Of a stretch of DNA of 64,000 bases, positions 52,945-63,032 are shown in pieces. The position numbers were made by a program, and so were the translations under genes. Each line of letters starts with the position of its first letter. The first letter of the stretch is position 1. Source of the DNA: Nostoc sp. UHCC 0926. GTDB taxonomy: Bacteria > Cyanobacteriota > Cyanobacteriia > Cyanobacteriales > Nostocaceae. Under the pieces are notes generated by a model that was not told the DNA's origin, did no database searches, and saw only the letters and a program-made list of their open reading frames with translations. The DNA lies in the NCBI RefSeq assembly GCF_028623165.1, contig NZ_CP117768.1, positions 1,116,001 to 1,180,000 on the forward strand. The letters are read 5' to 3'.

Positions 52945-53427
52945 TTATGTCCCAGATGATGACGCAGCTTTTTCTCCTACCGTCACCGCTTCATTCTGCT
53001 GGAATTTTGGGAAAAATGTCTTAGTAATCCAGCTAGTCAAGATGTGAGACAGTAATCCCAAAGGCCCAGCAAAGAAACACAGTGCAAGGGAGTGAATTGT
53101 CCAAATACCTGTTTTTTGCCCTTCCCAATAAATCCAACGACCGACAAATAAATCCATCACTAAAAAATGAATCCAACCCGTTGCAGCAGCTGTTTCATCT
53201 GCAAAAAATCGTGCAATATCAGCTAATTGGGGATTCGATAAAGCTTGGGCATTTTCTGGCGTAATGCTGTTGATAAACAAATACAAATACGCTCCAGCTA
53301 ACAACACAAAAGGCAGATATGATTCCATTATCCGCCGTGTCACTTTCCAATTTGGCAAGAGAATCATCAATGTCCAAAAAGGTAACACAAAAAGATTGGC
53401 AACGTTAAATAGTTGAGAAATAGTCAT
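52945..53427 (-). CDS. ABA4-like (DUF4281) membrane protein
   Basis: A 160-residue protein with four hydrophobic segments: LFVLPFWTLMILLP, YLPFVLLAGAYLYLFI, WIHFLVMDLFVGRWIYWEG and LALCFFAGPLGLLSHIL. The conserved HFLVMDLFVGRW and GPLGLL blocks match the ABA4/neoxanthin-synthase-like family, found in plants and cyanobacteria. A role in carotenoid metabolism in the membrane is suggested by the family only. It is downstream of, and on the same strand as, the CobW gene. Confidence 0.8.
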   Translation of the reverse strand: MTISQLFNVANLFVLPFWTLMILLPNWKVTRRIMESYLPFVLLAGAYLYLFINSITPENAQALSNPQLADIARFFADETAAATGWIHFLVMDLFVGRWIYWEGQKTGIWTIHSLALCFFAGPLGLLSHILTSWITKTFFPKFQQNEAVTVGEKAASSSGT

Positions 53428-53508
53428 AGTTTTGTAAAGTCAGGATTGAGGATTTAAGTTAGGAGCGGAGCCGGAGACGCTCCGCCTCCGGTTAGGAGTT
53501 ATAAGTAC

Positions 53509-54549
53509 TCATAAAGCTACTAGCTGCGATTCAATTTCTGAGGATTTCAAATCACGACCGATGAAAACTAAGCGGGTTTGCCTGGACTCTTCTGGTTTCC
53601 AGGGGCGATCGTAAAATTTATCAAATCGGGTTCCTACACCCTGCATCACTAGGCGCATGGATTTATTTGGCACTGCCACAAAGCCTTTAATCCGGTAAAT
53701 TTCTTGTTGTTGTGCCAATGTTTGCAACAGCAGTTGCAGCTTTTCTGGGTCAAAGGTACGATCCAAAATTAAATTAGCTGAGGTAATCTCTTCGTCGTGA
53801 TTGTGGTCTTCTTCTGTATCGTGATGACTGGGACGAGAATCTAAGTTGTCTTCGACTGCGGCTTGGAATCCTAATAATATAGATGCATCTAGTTGAGAAC
53901 AATCGCTCTCGACAATCTTCACCACTCTGGGCAACTCTTGTTTAATCAATTCCTCAACTCTAGCTTTTGTCTCGGCATCTACCAAGTCAATTTTATTCAA
54001 CACCACCAAGTCTGCACAAGCAAGTTGGTCTTCAAACAGTTCTTGCAAAGGTGTTTCGTGTTCTAGACTATCATCTGCTTGGCGCTGGGCTGCGATCGCC
54101 TCTGGATCACTGGCAAATGTCCCTGCTGCTACCGCCGCACAATCGACTACTGTAATCACGGCATCCACAGTGGCCGCATTCCGAATTTCCTGCCAGCGAA
54201 AAGCCTTGATCAGCGGTTTTGGTAAGGCTAAACCAGAGGTTTCAATCAAAATGCAGTCGATGCTATCTCGCCGCTTGATTAACTCTTGCATCGTCGGGTA
54301 AAACTCTTCCTGCACGGTGCAACATAAGCAGCCGTTGGTTAATTCAAAGATATTACTGTCGCCCTCACTATCCTCCGGACAAACTTGACAGGATTTTAAC
54401 AATTCGCCATCAATACCGAGTTCGCCAAATTCATTGACTAAAACCGCAATGCGGCGTCCTTGATTGTTTTGTAGCAGGTGGCGAATTAGGCTGGTTTTTC
54501 CACTACCTAAGAAGCCTGTGATCACTGTGACAGGAATTTTTGTTGCCAT
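53509..54549 (-). CDS. CobW/COG0523 family metallochaperone GTPase
   Basis: A 346-residue G3E P-loop GTPase: Walker A VITGFLGSGKTSLIRHLL, the metal-binding CXCC motif NGCLCCTVQEEF, ETSGLALPKPLIKAFRW, the guanine motif VVLNKIDLVDA and a His-rich stretch SHHDTEEDHNHDEE before the C-terminal CobW_C domain. These features indicate zinc or cobalt delivery to target enzymes. It starts at ATG 54549. No Zur-box-like site was recognised upstream. Confidence 0.9.
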   Translation of the reverse strand: MATKIPVTVITGFLGSGKTSLIRHLLQNNQGRRIAVLVNEFGELGIDGELLKSCQVCPEDSEGDSNIFELTNGCLCCTVQEEFYPTMQELIKRRDSIDCILIETSGLALPKPLIKAFRWQEIRNAATVDAVITVVDCAAVAAGTFASDPEAIAAQRQADDSLEHETPLQELFEDQLACADLVVLNKIDLVDAETKARVEELIKQELPRVVKIVESDCSQLDASILLGFQAAVEDNLDSRPSHHDTEEDHNHDEEITSANLILDRTFDPEKLQLLLQTLAQQQEIYRIKGFVAVPNKSMRLVMQGVGTRFDKFYDRPWKPEESRQTRLVFIGRDLKSSEIESQLVAL

Positions 54550-54736
54550 TATTTAATCAATTGTGCCTGTTTATATTTTCCCTGATCGCTGACTAGATTA
54601 GGAATCAGTATTTATATATTCTGTAGATAGAATTAGCTAACAAACAGCAGTAGGGGCAACATCCCCGCGATCGCCTGATTTTATTCAGGTGAACCCAGAG
54701 AGGTTACCCCTAGATTTACAAAATTTTACTTAATAT

Positions 54737-55453
54737 TTACTCAGCGGTGACGAGTTCAGTACTACCGCGTGTACGACGCCGTGTGAGGCTGTTGTACAGC
54801 ATCACACCGATCGCCTTGATCAAATTGCCTTCCAATTCTTGGAACATCTTCATGTTCGTGCCAAAGGCGGCGTTAGCTTCATCAACGATGCGATCGGTTG
54901 TAGCATCATCAAGGGGTAATTCGTCCAAAGTTTGACGATATTTCGCTTTGAATGCCTTCTCATCAGGAATCTCTGGAAACTCATAAAAGGCTGTTCCTTG
55001 CCCATCAGACAAATTCATCGCCGTTACAGCAATATTTTTGAGAATTTGTCCCCCAGATAAGTCACCCAAGTAACGAGTATATGAATGAGCGATTAACAGT
55101 TCCGGTTCTGTGGCAGATATTTCTCGGATGCGCTTTACATAAGCTTCACCTGCGGAAGATAGTTTGATTTGCTCTTTCCAGTTAGCACCAAAGTAATAAC
55201 CCAGGTCTTGCTCTAGAGTATACTTGCGGTTTAGCTGGGGAAAGTTAATTTTAGAAAGAATTGGGTGCTGGCTATGCTTTTCCATTTCCTCTTCCATCGC
55301 TGAGTAGACGAAGTAGAAGTTAGCAACTAGTTTTCGGTAAGAGTTTTTCTCGACTACTCCTCTTAAAAAGCACTTGACAAAACCTACATTTTCTGCCATT
55401 GTGTGGGCTTTCTTAGTGCCTACACGTAATTTGGTTGCTAAATTGCTGCTCAT
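54737..55453 (-). CDS. ho1: Heme oxygenase (HO1)
   Basis: A 238-residue biliverdin-forming heme oxygenase, the first step of phycobilin synthesis. The proximal His is in GTKKAHTMAENVGFVKCFLRG; the distal-helix glycine motif is RYLGDLSGGQILKNIA. YYFGANWKEQI and PLDDATTDRIVDEANAAFGTN are typical HO blocks. Ferredoxin is the usual electron donor. The start ATG is at 55453. It lies alone, with a 600-bp AT-rich upstream region. Confidence 0.96.
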   Translation of the reverse strand: MSSNLATKLRVGTKKAHTMAENVGFVKCFLRGVVEKNSYRKLVANFYFVYSAMEEEMEKHSQHPILSKINFPQLNRKYTLEQDLGYYFGANWKEQIKLSSAGEAYVKRIREISATEPELLIAHSYTRYLGDLSGGQILKNIAVTAMNLSDGQGTAFYEFPEIPDEKAFKAKYRQTLDELPLDDATTDRIVDEANAAFGTNMKMFQELEGNLIKAIGVMLYNSLTRRRTRGSTELVTAE

Positions 55454-56091
55454 GCTAAAATTCTCAACTTTAAAAAGTTAACTGCCGGAGTTTTGATTCA
55501 CTAACGGCTAAAAAAGCCATTAAAACGTTACCTTAAAACTATTTGATGAGAATTTATATTAAAATTTTTTAAGCCACCATCGTTTTGTCGTTTTTTACAC
55601 AGCAACAACGCTAATACCAATTGCCTGTGAGGCTGCTCCGCAACTGGGAGATTTTGCCCCAAGTCTGACCAAGCTTGATTTTGTGCAGTTTCACAAAGAA
55701 GGGGATATAACTTTACAATTTTTTGTTGTTATTAGCTAAATTTCGCTTTCATTCTCAGCTTTCATGAAAACACTTTAGAGAGAATTATGGTAATATTTAT
55801 TACAATTATTCTGAGGAAGTAAAATTGCAAAGTGTGAATTAATACAGATAAAAATCAAGACTAAAGTTGAGGTCATAAAAGGAATAATTAGTTAAAACTT
55901 TGGAAACTTTACTAATAACGGAAAAAATAATACTGACTTTATGAAAGATTTACAATTAAAGTTATTTAAGTATTATTACGTAATCTGATTTTGATTTAGA
56001 ATGAATTTTTCAAGATAAAAAGCATGTCGAAATTGCTGAACAAAGTCTTAAGTGGTATTTTTCAGTGTGATTGTGTGGAGTATTTAAACAT
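55454..56091. other. Intergenic region between ho1 and glmM
   Basis: About 640 bp, AT-rich, between divergent genes. It contains a dispersed-repeat piece at about 55611-55690 (AATACCAATTGCCTGTGAGG and following). No gene or RNA is recognised; the promoters of both neighbours must lie here. Confidence 0.5.
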
Positions 56092-57561
56092 ATGGTTTCA
56101 TCTATAACTCGGACACCAGGCATTCCTGGGGATTCTGCTTCCGAAGCTGACGAATTGGACAAAGGGATTGAGAGCAGTTTTGCATTGAATTTAATACCAT
56201 TACCAGCAAATCCTTTATTTGGCACAGATGGTATTCGCGGACGAGTCGGAGAATTACTAAGTGCGCCCCTAGCATTACAAGTTGGTTTTTGGACAGGTAT
56301 TATTTTACGTAACAATGCTACTCAAATAGGGCCAGTCATTCTCGGACAGGACTCTAGAAACTCCAGCGATATGCTGGCAATGGCTTTGAGTGCAGGTTTA
56401 ACAGCAGCGGGGTTAGAGGTTTGGTATTTGGGATTATGTCCCACTCCTTGCGTTGCCTATCTTACCAGCATCAGTGATGCCATTGGCGGAGTGATGATTT
56501 CTGCCAGCCACAATCCCCCAGAGGACAATGGCATTAAGGTTTTTGGTGCGGATGGTGGGAAGTTACCCCAAATATTGCAGGCAGAAATTGAAGCGGGACT
56601 GCGTGGCAAGATATCACCTATTGCTATCAGTAATTGCGGACGGCATTACTCACGTTTGGAGTTAGTGGGGCATTATAGCGAGGCGTTGAAAAAACCCTTA
56701 AACAGTGCCCTAAATCTTCAGGGAATGAAGATTGTCTTAGACTTGGCGTGGGGAGCAGCAGTAGGATTAGCACCATCAGTATTTACAGAAATGGGGGCAG
56801 AGGTGATCTGCTTGCATAACGAAGCAGATGGCGATCGCATTAATGTTAACTGCGGTTCTACTCACCTAGATATTCTTGCAGCAACAGTACAAGAACACAA
56901 TGCTGACATCGGCTTTGCCTTTGATGGCGACGCCGATCGCGTCTTAGCAGTAGACAATACCGGAAGGCAAGTTAACGGCGATTACATTCTCTACCTATGG
57001 GGACGCCAATTACAACAAAACCAACAACTGCCAGATAACCTGATTGTATCTACAGTCATGGCTAATTTAGGTTTTGAAAAAGCTTGGCAACAAATTGGTG
57101 GTAACCTGATTCGTACCGCAGTCGGTGACCAATATGTGCAAGCAGAAATGCTGCGGACAGGGGGAATGTTAGGCGGCGAACAATCAGGTCATATTCTTTG
57201 CCGTCATTATGCCGTGACTGGAGATGGCTTGTTAACAGCCTTACATGTAGCAGCTTTGGTGAAAGAGGCGGATATTTCCCTAGCAGAATTAGTAGATCAA
57301 AGCTTCCAGACCTATCCGCAACTATTGCAGAACGTGCGAGTCGTAGATCGCGATCGCCGTTTAGGATGGCAAGATTGCCAACCTGTACAACAAGCGATCG
57401 CTCTTGCTGAAGCAGCAATGGGTGATTCCGGCAGAATTTTGGTTCGCGCCTCTGGCACAGAACCAGTGATCAGGGTTATGGTGGAAGCTGCCAATGCCGA
57501 CCTTGCCAACCACTGGACAAATGAATTAGTTTGGCAAGTCCAGCAACACATAGCGGTCTAA
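56092..57561 (+). CDS. glmM: Phosphoglucosamine mutase
   Basis: About 489 residues from the ATG at 56092; a TTG seven codons upstream is rejected. It interconverts glucosamine 6- and 1-phosphate for UDP-GlcNAc and murein synthesis. Visible motifs are [15 protein letters not shown], the phosphoserine loop [20 protein letters not shown], the metal loop [14 protein letters not shown], the sugar loop [11 protein letters not shown] and the phosphate loop [15 protein letters not shown]. An N-terminal extension of about 40 residues before the family core is typical of Nostocales. It is a single-gene unit. Confidence 0.94.
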   Translation: MVSSITRTPGIPGDSASEADELDKGIESSFALNLIPLPANPLFGTDGIRGRVGELLSAPLALQVGFWTGIILRNNATQIGPVILGQDSRNSSDMLAMALSAGLTAAGLEVWYLGLCPTPCVAYLTSISDAIGGVMISASHNPPEDNGIKVFGADGGKLPQILQAEIEAGLRGKISPIAISNCGRHYSRLELVGHYSEALKKPLNSALNLQGMKIVLDLAWGAAVGLAPSVFTEMGAEVICLHNEADGDRINVNCGSTHLDILAATVQEHNADIGFAFDGDADRVLAVDNTGRQVNGDYILYLWGRQLQQNQQLPDNLIVSTVMANLGFEKAWQQIGGNLIRTAVGDQYVQAEMLRTGGMLGGEQSGHILCRHYAVTGDGLLTALHVAALVKEADISLAELVDQSFQTYPQLLQNVRVVDRDRRLGWQDCQPVQQAIALAEAAMGDSGRILVRASGTEPVIRVMVEAANADLANHWTNELVWQVQQHIAV

Positions 57562-57968
57562 GTTACTCCCTTCACCGTGTAAGATTACCTATCTACTTTT
57601 TCTTCTTCCTTCTCTTCTCTACCAGAGGTGCAAGGAAGGCGTCTTCACGGTTCGTTAAATTGGGTATTCTTAGTAAAGAAGGGAGTGGCTACTATCTCAC
57701 CTTTCAAAAGTGCAACTTTTTCGTCGTCACAACTTCTGCAAATTAACCAGCCTTGGTCATCTGTGGAAGATGTAGTATTTGCACTTTTACGTATATTGTA
57801 AACCTCTTTTCTAACAAGGAAAGAGGTCTATGCGTGTTCTTTGGTTATCTTCTATAGCAATCCGAATTGAAGTGTGAGAAAATACGGAGATTAAAAGTAC
57901 GTATTTATAGGCATCTCAGCGATTTTATCTCTCACGAATGATTTAGGATTGCTATATAAGGTAATAAA
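57562..57968. other. Intergenic region between glmM and the polysaccharide cluster
   Basis: About 400 bp with no supported gene; the right third is a MITE-like element (57853-57956). Confidence 0.5.
57853..57956. mobile_element. MITE-like element
   Basis: Terminal inverted repeats TATAGCAATCC and GGATTGCTATA bound 104 bp, with a second inner pair (GTGTGAGA / TCTCTCAC). No coding capacity. It is placed just before the glycosyltransferase gene. Confidence 0.7.
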
Positions 57969-58709
57969 ATGCTTGTTTTTGTTATCCCACTTAAAAGTCC
58001 GCAAGTTTCCAATTCCTGGGAGCGTGTCACACAATCATTTGAAAGATGCATCAAATCAATTTGCAATCAAATCTCTCCTGATTTTCACGCTATTGTCGTT
58101 TGTCATGAACAGCCAAAAATAGAATTTAATCATCCCCAGATTACATACATTACAGTTGACTTTCCTCCTCCCAATGAGACAAACCCTATAGCTAGAGGAG
58201 ACACAGATAAAGGGCGAAAAATCTTGAAGGGATTAATCTATGCTCGTCAATTTTCTCCAACTCACACGATGGCAGTTGATGCAGATGATTGCATCAGTAA
58301 AAACTTAGCCACATTTATTAAGCAACATCCTAACTCTAATGGATGGTTTATCAATAAAGGTTATAAATATAAAGAAGCTAGTAAATATATATTTATTAAA
58401 AGAAAAAATTTCTATTCTATGTGCGGGACATCCAATATTATCCGATATGACTTAAATTTCCTACCAGAAAACGCAGAATATAATCGGGGTTATGGATACT
58501 ACAAATATTATATAGACCACGGTAAAGTTAGAGGTGTATTAGAAAACAAAGATAAACCTATTGAACCATTACCATTTCCTGGGGCAGTTTACATTGTAGA
58601 AACAGGGGAAAATCTTTTTTACGGTTCAATGAAGTTAAACTTCAATATTTTTGATCGAAAATCCTTAACTCAATCAGTTAAGGATGAATTCGGATTGTAC
58701 ACGCTATAG
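57969..58709 (+). CDS. GT-A type glycosyltransferase
   Basis: A 246-residue protein. LVFVIPLKSPQVSNSWERVT at the start, the nucleotide-sugar loop FHAIVVCHEQ and the DxD-like motif MAVDADDCISKNLATF identify a GT-A fold enzyme. YKYKEASKYIFIKRKNFYSM and CGTSNIIRYDLNFLP form the acceptor part. No membrane segments. It starts the exopolysaccharide cluster; the sugar transferred is unknown. Its AT-rich codon use differs somewhat from upstream genes, in line with polysaccharide loci. Confidence 0.75.
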   Translation: MLVFVIPLKSPQVSNSWERVTQSFERCIKSICNQISPDFHAIVVCHEQPKIEFNHPQITYITVDFPPPNETNPIARGDTDKGRKILKGLIYARQFSPTHTMAVDADDCISKNLATFIKQHPNSNGWFINKGYKYKEASKYIFIKRKNFYSMCGTSNIIRYDLNFLPENAEYNRGYGYYKYYIDHGKVRGVLENKDKPIEPLPFPGAVYIVETGENLFYGSMKLNFNIFDRKSLTQSVKDEFGLYTL

Positions 58710-58775
58710 CCATTGCAATCCATTTGTATGTAAGCTATAGATTGTTTTTTAAGGCTGATAGGCTACAGCGCCACT

Positions 58776-60422
58776 ATGCCAAAATCCAAGTCAAAAAATA
58801 AAAAATCAAAAAAACAGGCTAAAAAAGAAACTTCTACTCTTAGCCTCAAAGAACAATTAGCCCAAAAGCGCAAAGCAGCCCAAGCACGTAAAGAATTCAC
58901 TAGCTTACTCACCACTGCCACTATTGGCGGTGTCTTCTTTGGCATTGTGCTTTTTTTTGTAGGTGGAATTAAAGCAGCAGTTCCTGGTGTTTTGGGGATA
59001 CTCATCATCTCCCTTTCCTACAAATACCCGCGCCAAGCGCTATATGCCTTCATCATTTACGTACCTATTGGGGGTACTATCACTTACTACTTGGGCAATA
59101 GTCCCATACTCCAATTAGCTAAAGATGCCTTTTACGTTCCAGCACTGATTGGACTTTGGCAGACTTGCCGTAAACAAGGGCTACCCATAATTATTCCCCA
59201 AGGCATTAAAACCCCACTTTATATTGTTTTAGGTTGCAGTCTGCTAACGCTGTTGTTCGTTAATGGTGGACAGCAGTTTAACCCGCCTAGTGTGGGACTA
59301 TTGGAAAAAACACCTCAAGAAATACCCTTAGGTATGGGAATTCTGGGACTGAAAGTATTTTTAGGCTATGTCCCCCTGATTGGTTGTGCCTACTATCTAA
59401 TTCGCGATAAGCGGGATTTTCTATTTTTATCGCGCCTCCAGATTGTCCTCACACTCATTTGCTGTGTGCTGGGATTTATTCAATACCTGTTACTACTAAC
59501 TGGTGTATGTCAAGGCACTAGAGGTCTTGAAGGAAATGCCCTATTTGTCACATCACTAGAAGCCCGGTGTTATTTTGGTGGAGCGCTCTTATATAGTCCC
59601 GAAGAAGGGGTTATTCGCCTACCAGGGACATTTGTAGCTCCTTGGCAGTGGGCATGGTTCTTAATTTCCAGCACCTTTTTTACCTTTGCCACCGGCTTCA
59701 CCGACCCTTCCCCAATATGGCGGGTGGTCGGTTTAGGTTCTTTAGTAACAGTCTTTATCAATGCTGTAATCTCTGGACAGAGAATTGCCTTAGCCTTAGT
59801 ACCAACCTGCTTCGGGATTTTACTATTGCTTACTGGTCAAATTGCCAACCTCAAACGGTTTATCCCCATAGGGATAGGACTTGCTATTGTTCTGGGAATT
59901 GCAATGGTGACTAACCCTGTTGTCGTGCAAGAGAGAACCGAGAGTTTTACCGGTCGCTGGGAGGCTTCACCACCTCAAGATTTTATCGTTCAGCAATTTG
60001 AAGAGAATTGGAAAAACGTAGACGGCCCCTTGGGAAGTGGCTTAGGTCGAGCAACTAACTCTGCTCGTGTAATGGGTTCAACCAAACTCGTAGAAACCTA
60101 CTATCCCAAAGTCCTTTATGAAGTTGGAATACTTGGAGTACTAGCTTTTCTGGGTTTGGTAACAAGTTTAACAATTATTGGCTTTAAGACCTATCGCTCC
60201 ATAAAGAACCGTAATTTCCGCAGTTACGGAGCAGCTTTGTGGGTGTTTATATTGTTTATTAGCTACAACACCTACTACTATCCTCTGGATGTTGATCCCG
60301 TTGCTGTCTATTATTGGTTTTTTGCCGGAGTTCTTTTTAAATTGCCAGAACTAGAGAAACAAGATCAAGAAGATGCCAACCCTCAGCAAAAAAACAAGAG
60401 AAAACGTCTAAAAACAATTTAA
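58776..60422 (+). CDS. O-antigen-ligase-like membrane protein (HpsL-like)
   Basis: A 548-residue protein with a strongly basic N-terminal tail (PKSKSKNKKSKKQAKKETS), then about 10-12 membrane segments and a large loop with GRWEASPPQDFIVQQFEENW and GPLGSGLGRATNSARVMGST, the Wzy/ligase signature region. It resembles the hormogonium polysaccharide protein HpsL of Nostoc. A role in polymerisation or ligation at the plasma membrane is inferred. The next gene starts 11 bp after the stop, so the two are co-transcribed. Confidence 0.75.
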   Translation: MPKSKSKNKKSKKQAKKETSTLSLKEQLAQKRKAAQARKEFTSLLTTATIGGVFFGIVLFFVGGIKAAVPGVLGILIISLSYKYPRQALYAFIIYVPIGGTITYYLGNSPILQLAKDAFYVPALIGLWQTCRKQGLPIIIPQGIKTPLYIVLGCSLLTLLFVNGGQQFNPPSVGLLEKTPQEIPLGMGILGLKVFLGYVPLIGCAYYLIRDKRDFLFLSRLQIVLTLICCVLGFIQYLLLLTGVCQGTRGLEGNALFVTSLEARCYFGGALLYSPEEGVIRLPGTFVAPWQWAWFLISSTFFTFATGFTDPSPIWRVVGLGSLVTVFINAVISGQRIALALVPTCFGILLLLTGQIANLKRFIPIGIGLAIVLGIAMVTNPVVVQERTESFTGRWEASPPQDFIVQQFEENWKNVDGPLGSGLGRATNSARVMGSTKLVETYYPKVLYEVGILGVLAFLGLVTSLTIIGFKTYRSIKNRNFRSYGAALWVFILFISYNTYYYPLDVDPVAVYYWFFAGVLFKLPELEKQDQEDANPQQKNKRKRLKTI

Positions 60423-60433
60423 ATGAAATAAAA

Positions 60434-61582
60434 ATGGCAAAAGTTATCATAGCAGGTCAAAAACACCTCAGCATTCCAAACCTACCTCGAAATTCTCGGC
60501 ATACACTCATCCGCCCCAAGCCTTTCCCCGCAGGCAGATATCCTATAGAAAAAATTTGGTATCCTTTAAGCAGCTTTATGGCTTGGCAACCTGTATGGGG
60601 AAGATACCAAGCAATTCATTCTTTCAACAGAATTTTATATACAAATAAACCTTGGTTTTTCACCTTTGAGGATCATCGTGTTTTATATAGAAATCCTCAA
60701 AATAAAAGCGAAGCTGCAATTTATGAATTATTAAATAATCGGTTAGCGTTAGACAATTGCCAAAAACTTATCGCTATTTCCGATTATGCCAAGTTGAGAT
60801 TAATTAAGCGGATAGAAGGTTGGAATATAGAAGAAAAAGTAAGCAATAAATTAGATGTTATTCATCCAAACTTCCCAGTCAGAGTTAGCCAACCAAAACT
60901 ATATCAAGAACAGCAAAATCTCCAGCTTGTATTTATCGGAAACCACATTGCCCGCAAAGGCGGAGTTGTTGCTTTAAGACTCGCCAAGAAAGCTGAAAAA
61001 TTAGGTTTACCTATTACTGTACATATAATTTCAGATATGGGGCATGGTTCAGGAGTCCCGACTGATTTTCCCGATACCACGAAATATGTAGAGGATTTAA
61101 ATTTACTGAAGTTAAATAATGTTGTGTTTCATAACAATATTGCTAATGACAAAGTTCTTGAGTTATTATCACAAAGTCATTTTCAAATAATGGCGACATT
61201 ACATGATACTTATGGTTATAGTATCATCGAAGGCTTTTCCGTTGCAACTCCTGCAATTACAACAAATGTATGTGCTTTACCAGAGTTTATTCGTCATGGC
61301 GAAAATGGCTATATTTTAGAATTACCAATTAATGAACTTAGGCACTGGAGCAATTGGTTGCACGGAGATAAAATCAAAACTAATGAATATTGGGAAATTC
61401 TAAACAGCACCTATGACTGTTTGGCAGAGCAAGCATTGCAACAAATCATTCAATTTTTTGATAGAAGTGATAAACGAGAACATTACGAATTTTTAAGTGC
61501 AGGAGCATTAGCTCAAGCGCAAATTGTGCATAACTCCGAAAAACAAAATGAGTTATTTGATAATCTTTATGCAGCAGCGTAA
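60434..61582 (+). CDS. Family 4 glycosyltransferase
   Basis: A 382-residue GT-B enzyme. LQLVFIGNHIARKGGVVALR is the domain linker with the donor phosphate site; YGYSIIEGFSVATPAITTNV is the EX7E-like nucleotide-sugar motif of GT4. The N-terminal acceptor domain contains WFFTFEDHRVLYRN and ISDYAKLRLI. No membrane segment. It is tightly linked behind the ligase-like gene and probably builds the same polysaccharide. Confidence 0.82.
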   Translation: MAKVIIAGQKHLSIPNLPRNSRHTLIRPKPFPAGRYPIEKIWYPLSSFMAWQPVWGRYQAIHSFNRILYTNKPWFFTFEDHRVLYRNPQNKSEAAIYELLNNRLALDNCQKLIAISDYAKLRLIKRIEGWNIEEKVSNKLDVIHPNFPVRVSQPKLYQEQQNLQLVFIGNHIARKGGVVALRLAKKAEKLGLPITVHIISDMGHGSGVPTDFPDTTKYVEDLNLLKLNNVVFHNNIANDKVLELLSQSHFQIMATLHDTYGYSIIEGFSVATPAITTNVCALPEFIRHGENGYILELPINELRHWSNWLHGDKIKTNEYWEILNSTYDCLAEQALQQIIQFFDRSDKREHYEFLSAGALAQAQIVHNSEKQNELFDNLYAAA

Positions 61583-61954
61583 ACAATTGACTCAATGTGA
61601 ATTCTGACTTTTCAGGTCATGCGGAAAAACCAACAAAGAATCTGGTGGGGTGCGTTATCGACATTAGTCCTAACGCATCGAAAATCTGGGATGGTGCGTT
61701 AGCCTACGGTATAACACATTGCATTACTTTTCAAACAACCTTTTAGCCAGTCCTTGGGCTGTTGACTGAATCTAATACCAAGTTGCCAAAGTTAGTATTA
61801 TTTAGCATCCAAGCGCTGCTGGACTAGCTTTCAAGGAAATAATACCATTTATAAAAAATTGGTATAAATTAAGACAATAGTAGCTGACTAAAGTTAATCA
61901 AAATTAATTTTTATAAGGTTATTATCAAAGTAGAAAAATTGCTTAATAAAAATC
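61583..61954. other. Intergenic region inside the polysaccharide cluster
   Basis: About 370 bp with a small imperfect hairpin pair (TGGTGCGTTAGCC region) and ACCATTT...AATTGGTAT inverted ends near 61840. No gene is seen. It probably carries a promoter for the two following glycosyltransferases. Confidence 0.45.
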
Positions 61955-62935
61955 ATGAATAATTATCCTTTAATTACTGTAGTTATCCCGACCTATGGTC
62001 GAGAGGAAGCGCTACAGGATAGCATTGTAGATGTCCTGAAACAAGACTATCCAAATTTTGAAGTTTTAGTGGTAGACCAAACCCCAAAACACCAACCAGA
62101 AATTCAAGCCTACCTAGAAGAGATGGTGGGGGCAGGTAAAATTAAATGGTTGCGCTTAGATTGGGCGAGTTTGCCAGGGGCGCGAAATTATGCTGTGCGG
62201 CGGTCTTCTGGTGAAATAATATTATTTATTGATGATGATGTTCAGCTAACCCCAGAATTGTTAGCAGCCCATGCGAAAAATTATTTGCAAAATCCAGAAG
62301 TGGGGGCTGTGGCCGGACGGGTATTTGACAGAATGAAATTGGGTGATTCTGGAGGAGATTTACAGATTGAATATCTGCCTCCCGAAGCAATGGACCCAGG
62401 AATTGCTTGGTATCATATTGATTTAGTACATACCATCAAACCCCAACAAGTGCTAACAGCAAGGGGTTGCAATATGTCATTTCGGCGTGAAATTTTTACT
62501 AAGTACGGGCTGAGGTTTGATGAGAGGTTTGGCGGTAGTGCAGTGCGCGAAGAGTCAGATTTTTGTTTGCGGGTGCGACAAACAGGATATAAGATTTGGT
62601 ACGACCCAGAGGCCCATTTGGTGCATCTAGGCGAAGAAACAGGGGGTTGTCATGATATTAGTATGCGATCGCTCAAATATCAACTCACCTTTTATCACAA
62701 CCATTTCCTGCTAGGGCTGAAAAACCTTACTGCTACTCAAGCTTTACGCTTATACGCTCGTTTATTTGACTGTCACGTCCTGGGACACCCACCTTGTAAT
62801 AAAAGCGGTTCCCCCATCAAAATTGCCACTCGCGCTTTTTTCTACACTTTGGGTTTTTTCAAAGCCTTGGGTACCGTCATCCAATCAATATGGAACGATG
62901 GTCAAATTTACAGTCGATTGGATGAACAAGTTTAG
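61955..62935 (+). CDS. Family 2 glycosyltransferase (HpsN-like)
   Basis: A 326-residue GT2 enzyme: ITVVIPTYGREEALQDSIVD, the DQTPKH loop, the DxD in IILFIDDDVQLTPELLAAHA, and the acceptor base region DERFGGSAVREESDFCLRVR (E-D motif), followed by WYDPEAHLVHLGEETGGCHD. It adds a sugar in the cytosol at the membrane face. Its place beside the HpsL-like gene fits the hps locus of hormogonium-forming cyanobacteria. Confidence 0.83.
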   Translation: MNNYPLITVVIPTYGREEALQDSIVDVLKQDYPNFEVLVVDQTPKHQPEIQAYLEEMVGAGKIKWLRLDWASLPGARNYAVRRSSGEIILFIDDDVQLTPELLAAHAKNYLQNPEVGAVAGRVFDRMKLGDSGGDLQIEYLPPEAMDPGIAWYHIDLVHTIKPQQVLTARGCNMSFRREIFTKYGLRFDERFGGSAVREESDFCLRVRQTGYKIWYDPEAHLVHLGEETGGCHDISMRSLKYQLTFYHNHFLLGLKNLTATQALRLYARLFDCHVLGHPPCNKSGSPIKIATRAFFYTLGFFKALGTVIQSIWNDGQIYSRLDEQV

Positions 62936-62941
62936 TTAGCA

Positions 62942-62970
62942 GTACAGACGCGATTAATCGCGTCTGTACA
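62942..62970. repeat. Dispersed palindromic repeat
   Basis: GTACAGACGCGATTAATCGC followed by GTCTGTAC: a perfect palindrome of the family seen at 2054 and 34670. It lies just after the GT2 stop and could act as a transcript-end hairpin. Confidence 0.8.
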
Positions 62971-63032
62971 GGAGTTAGAAGTTAATGAAAAACAAAGGAC
63001 AACTGACAAAAAATAAATAACAATTAATATCA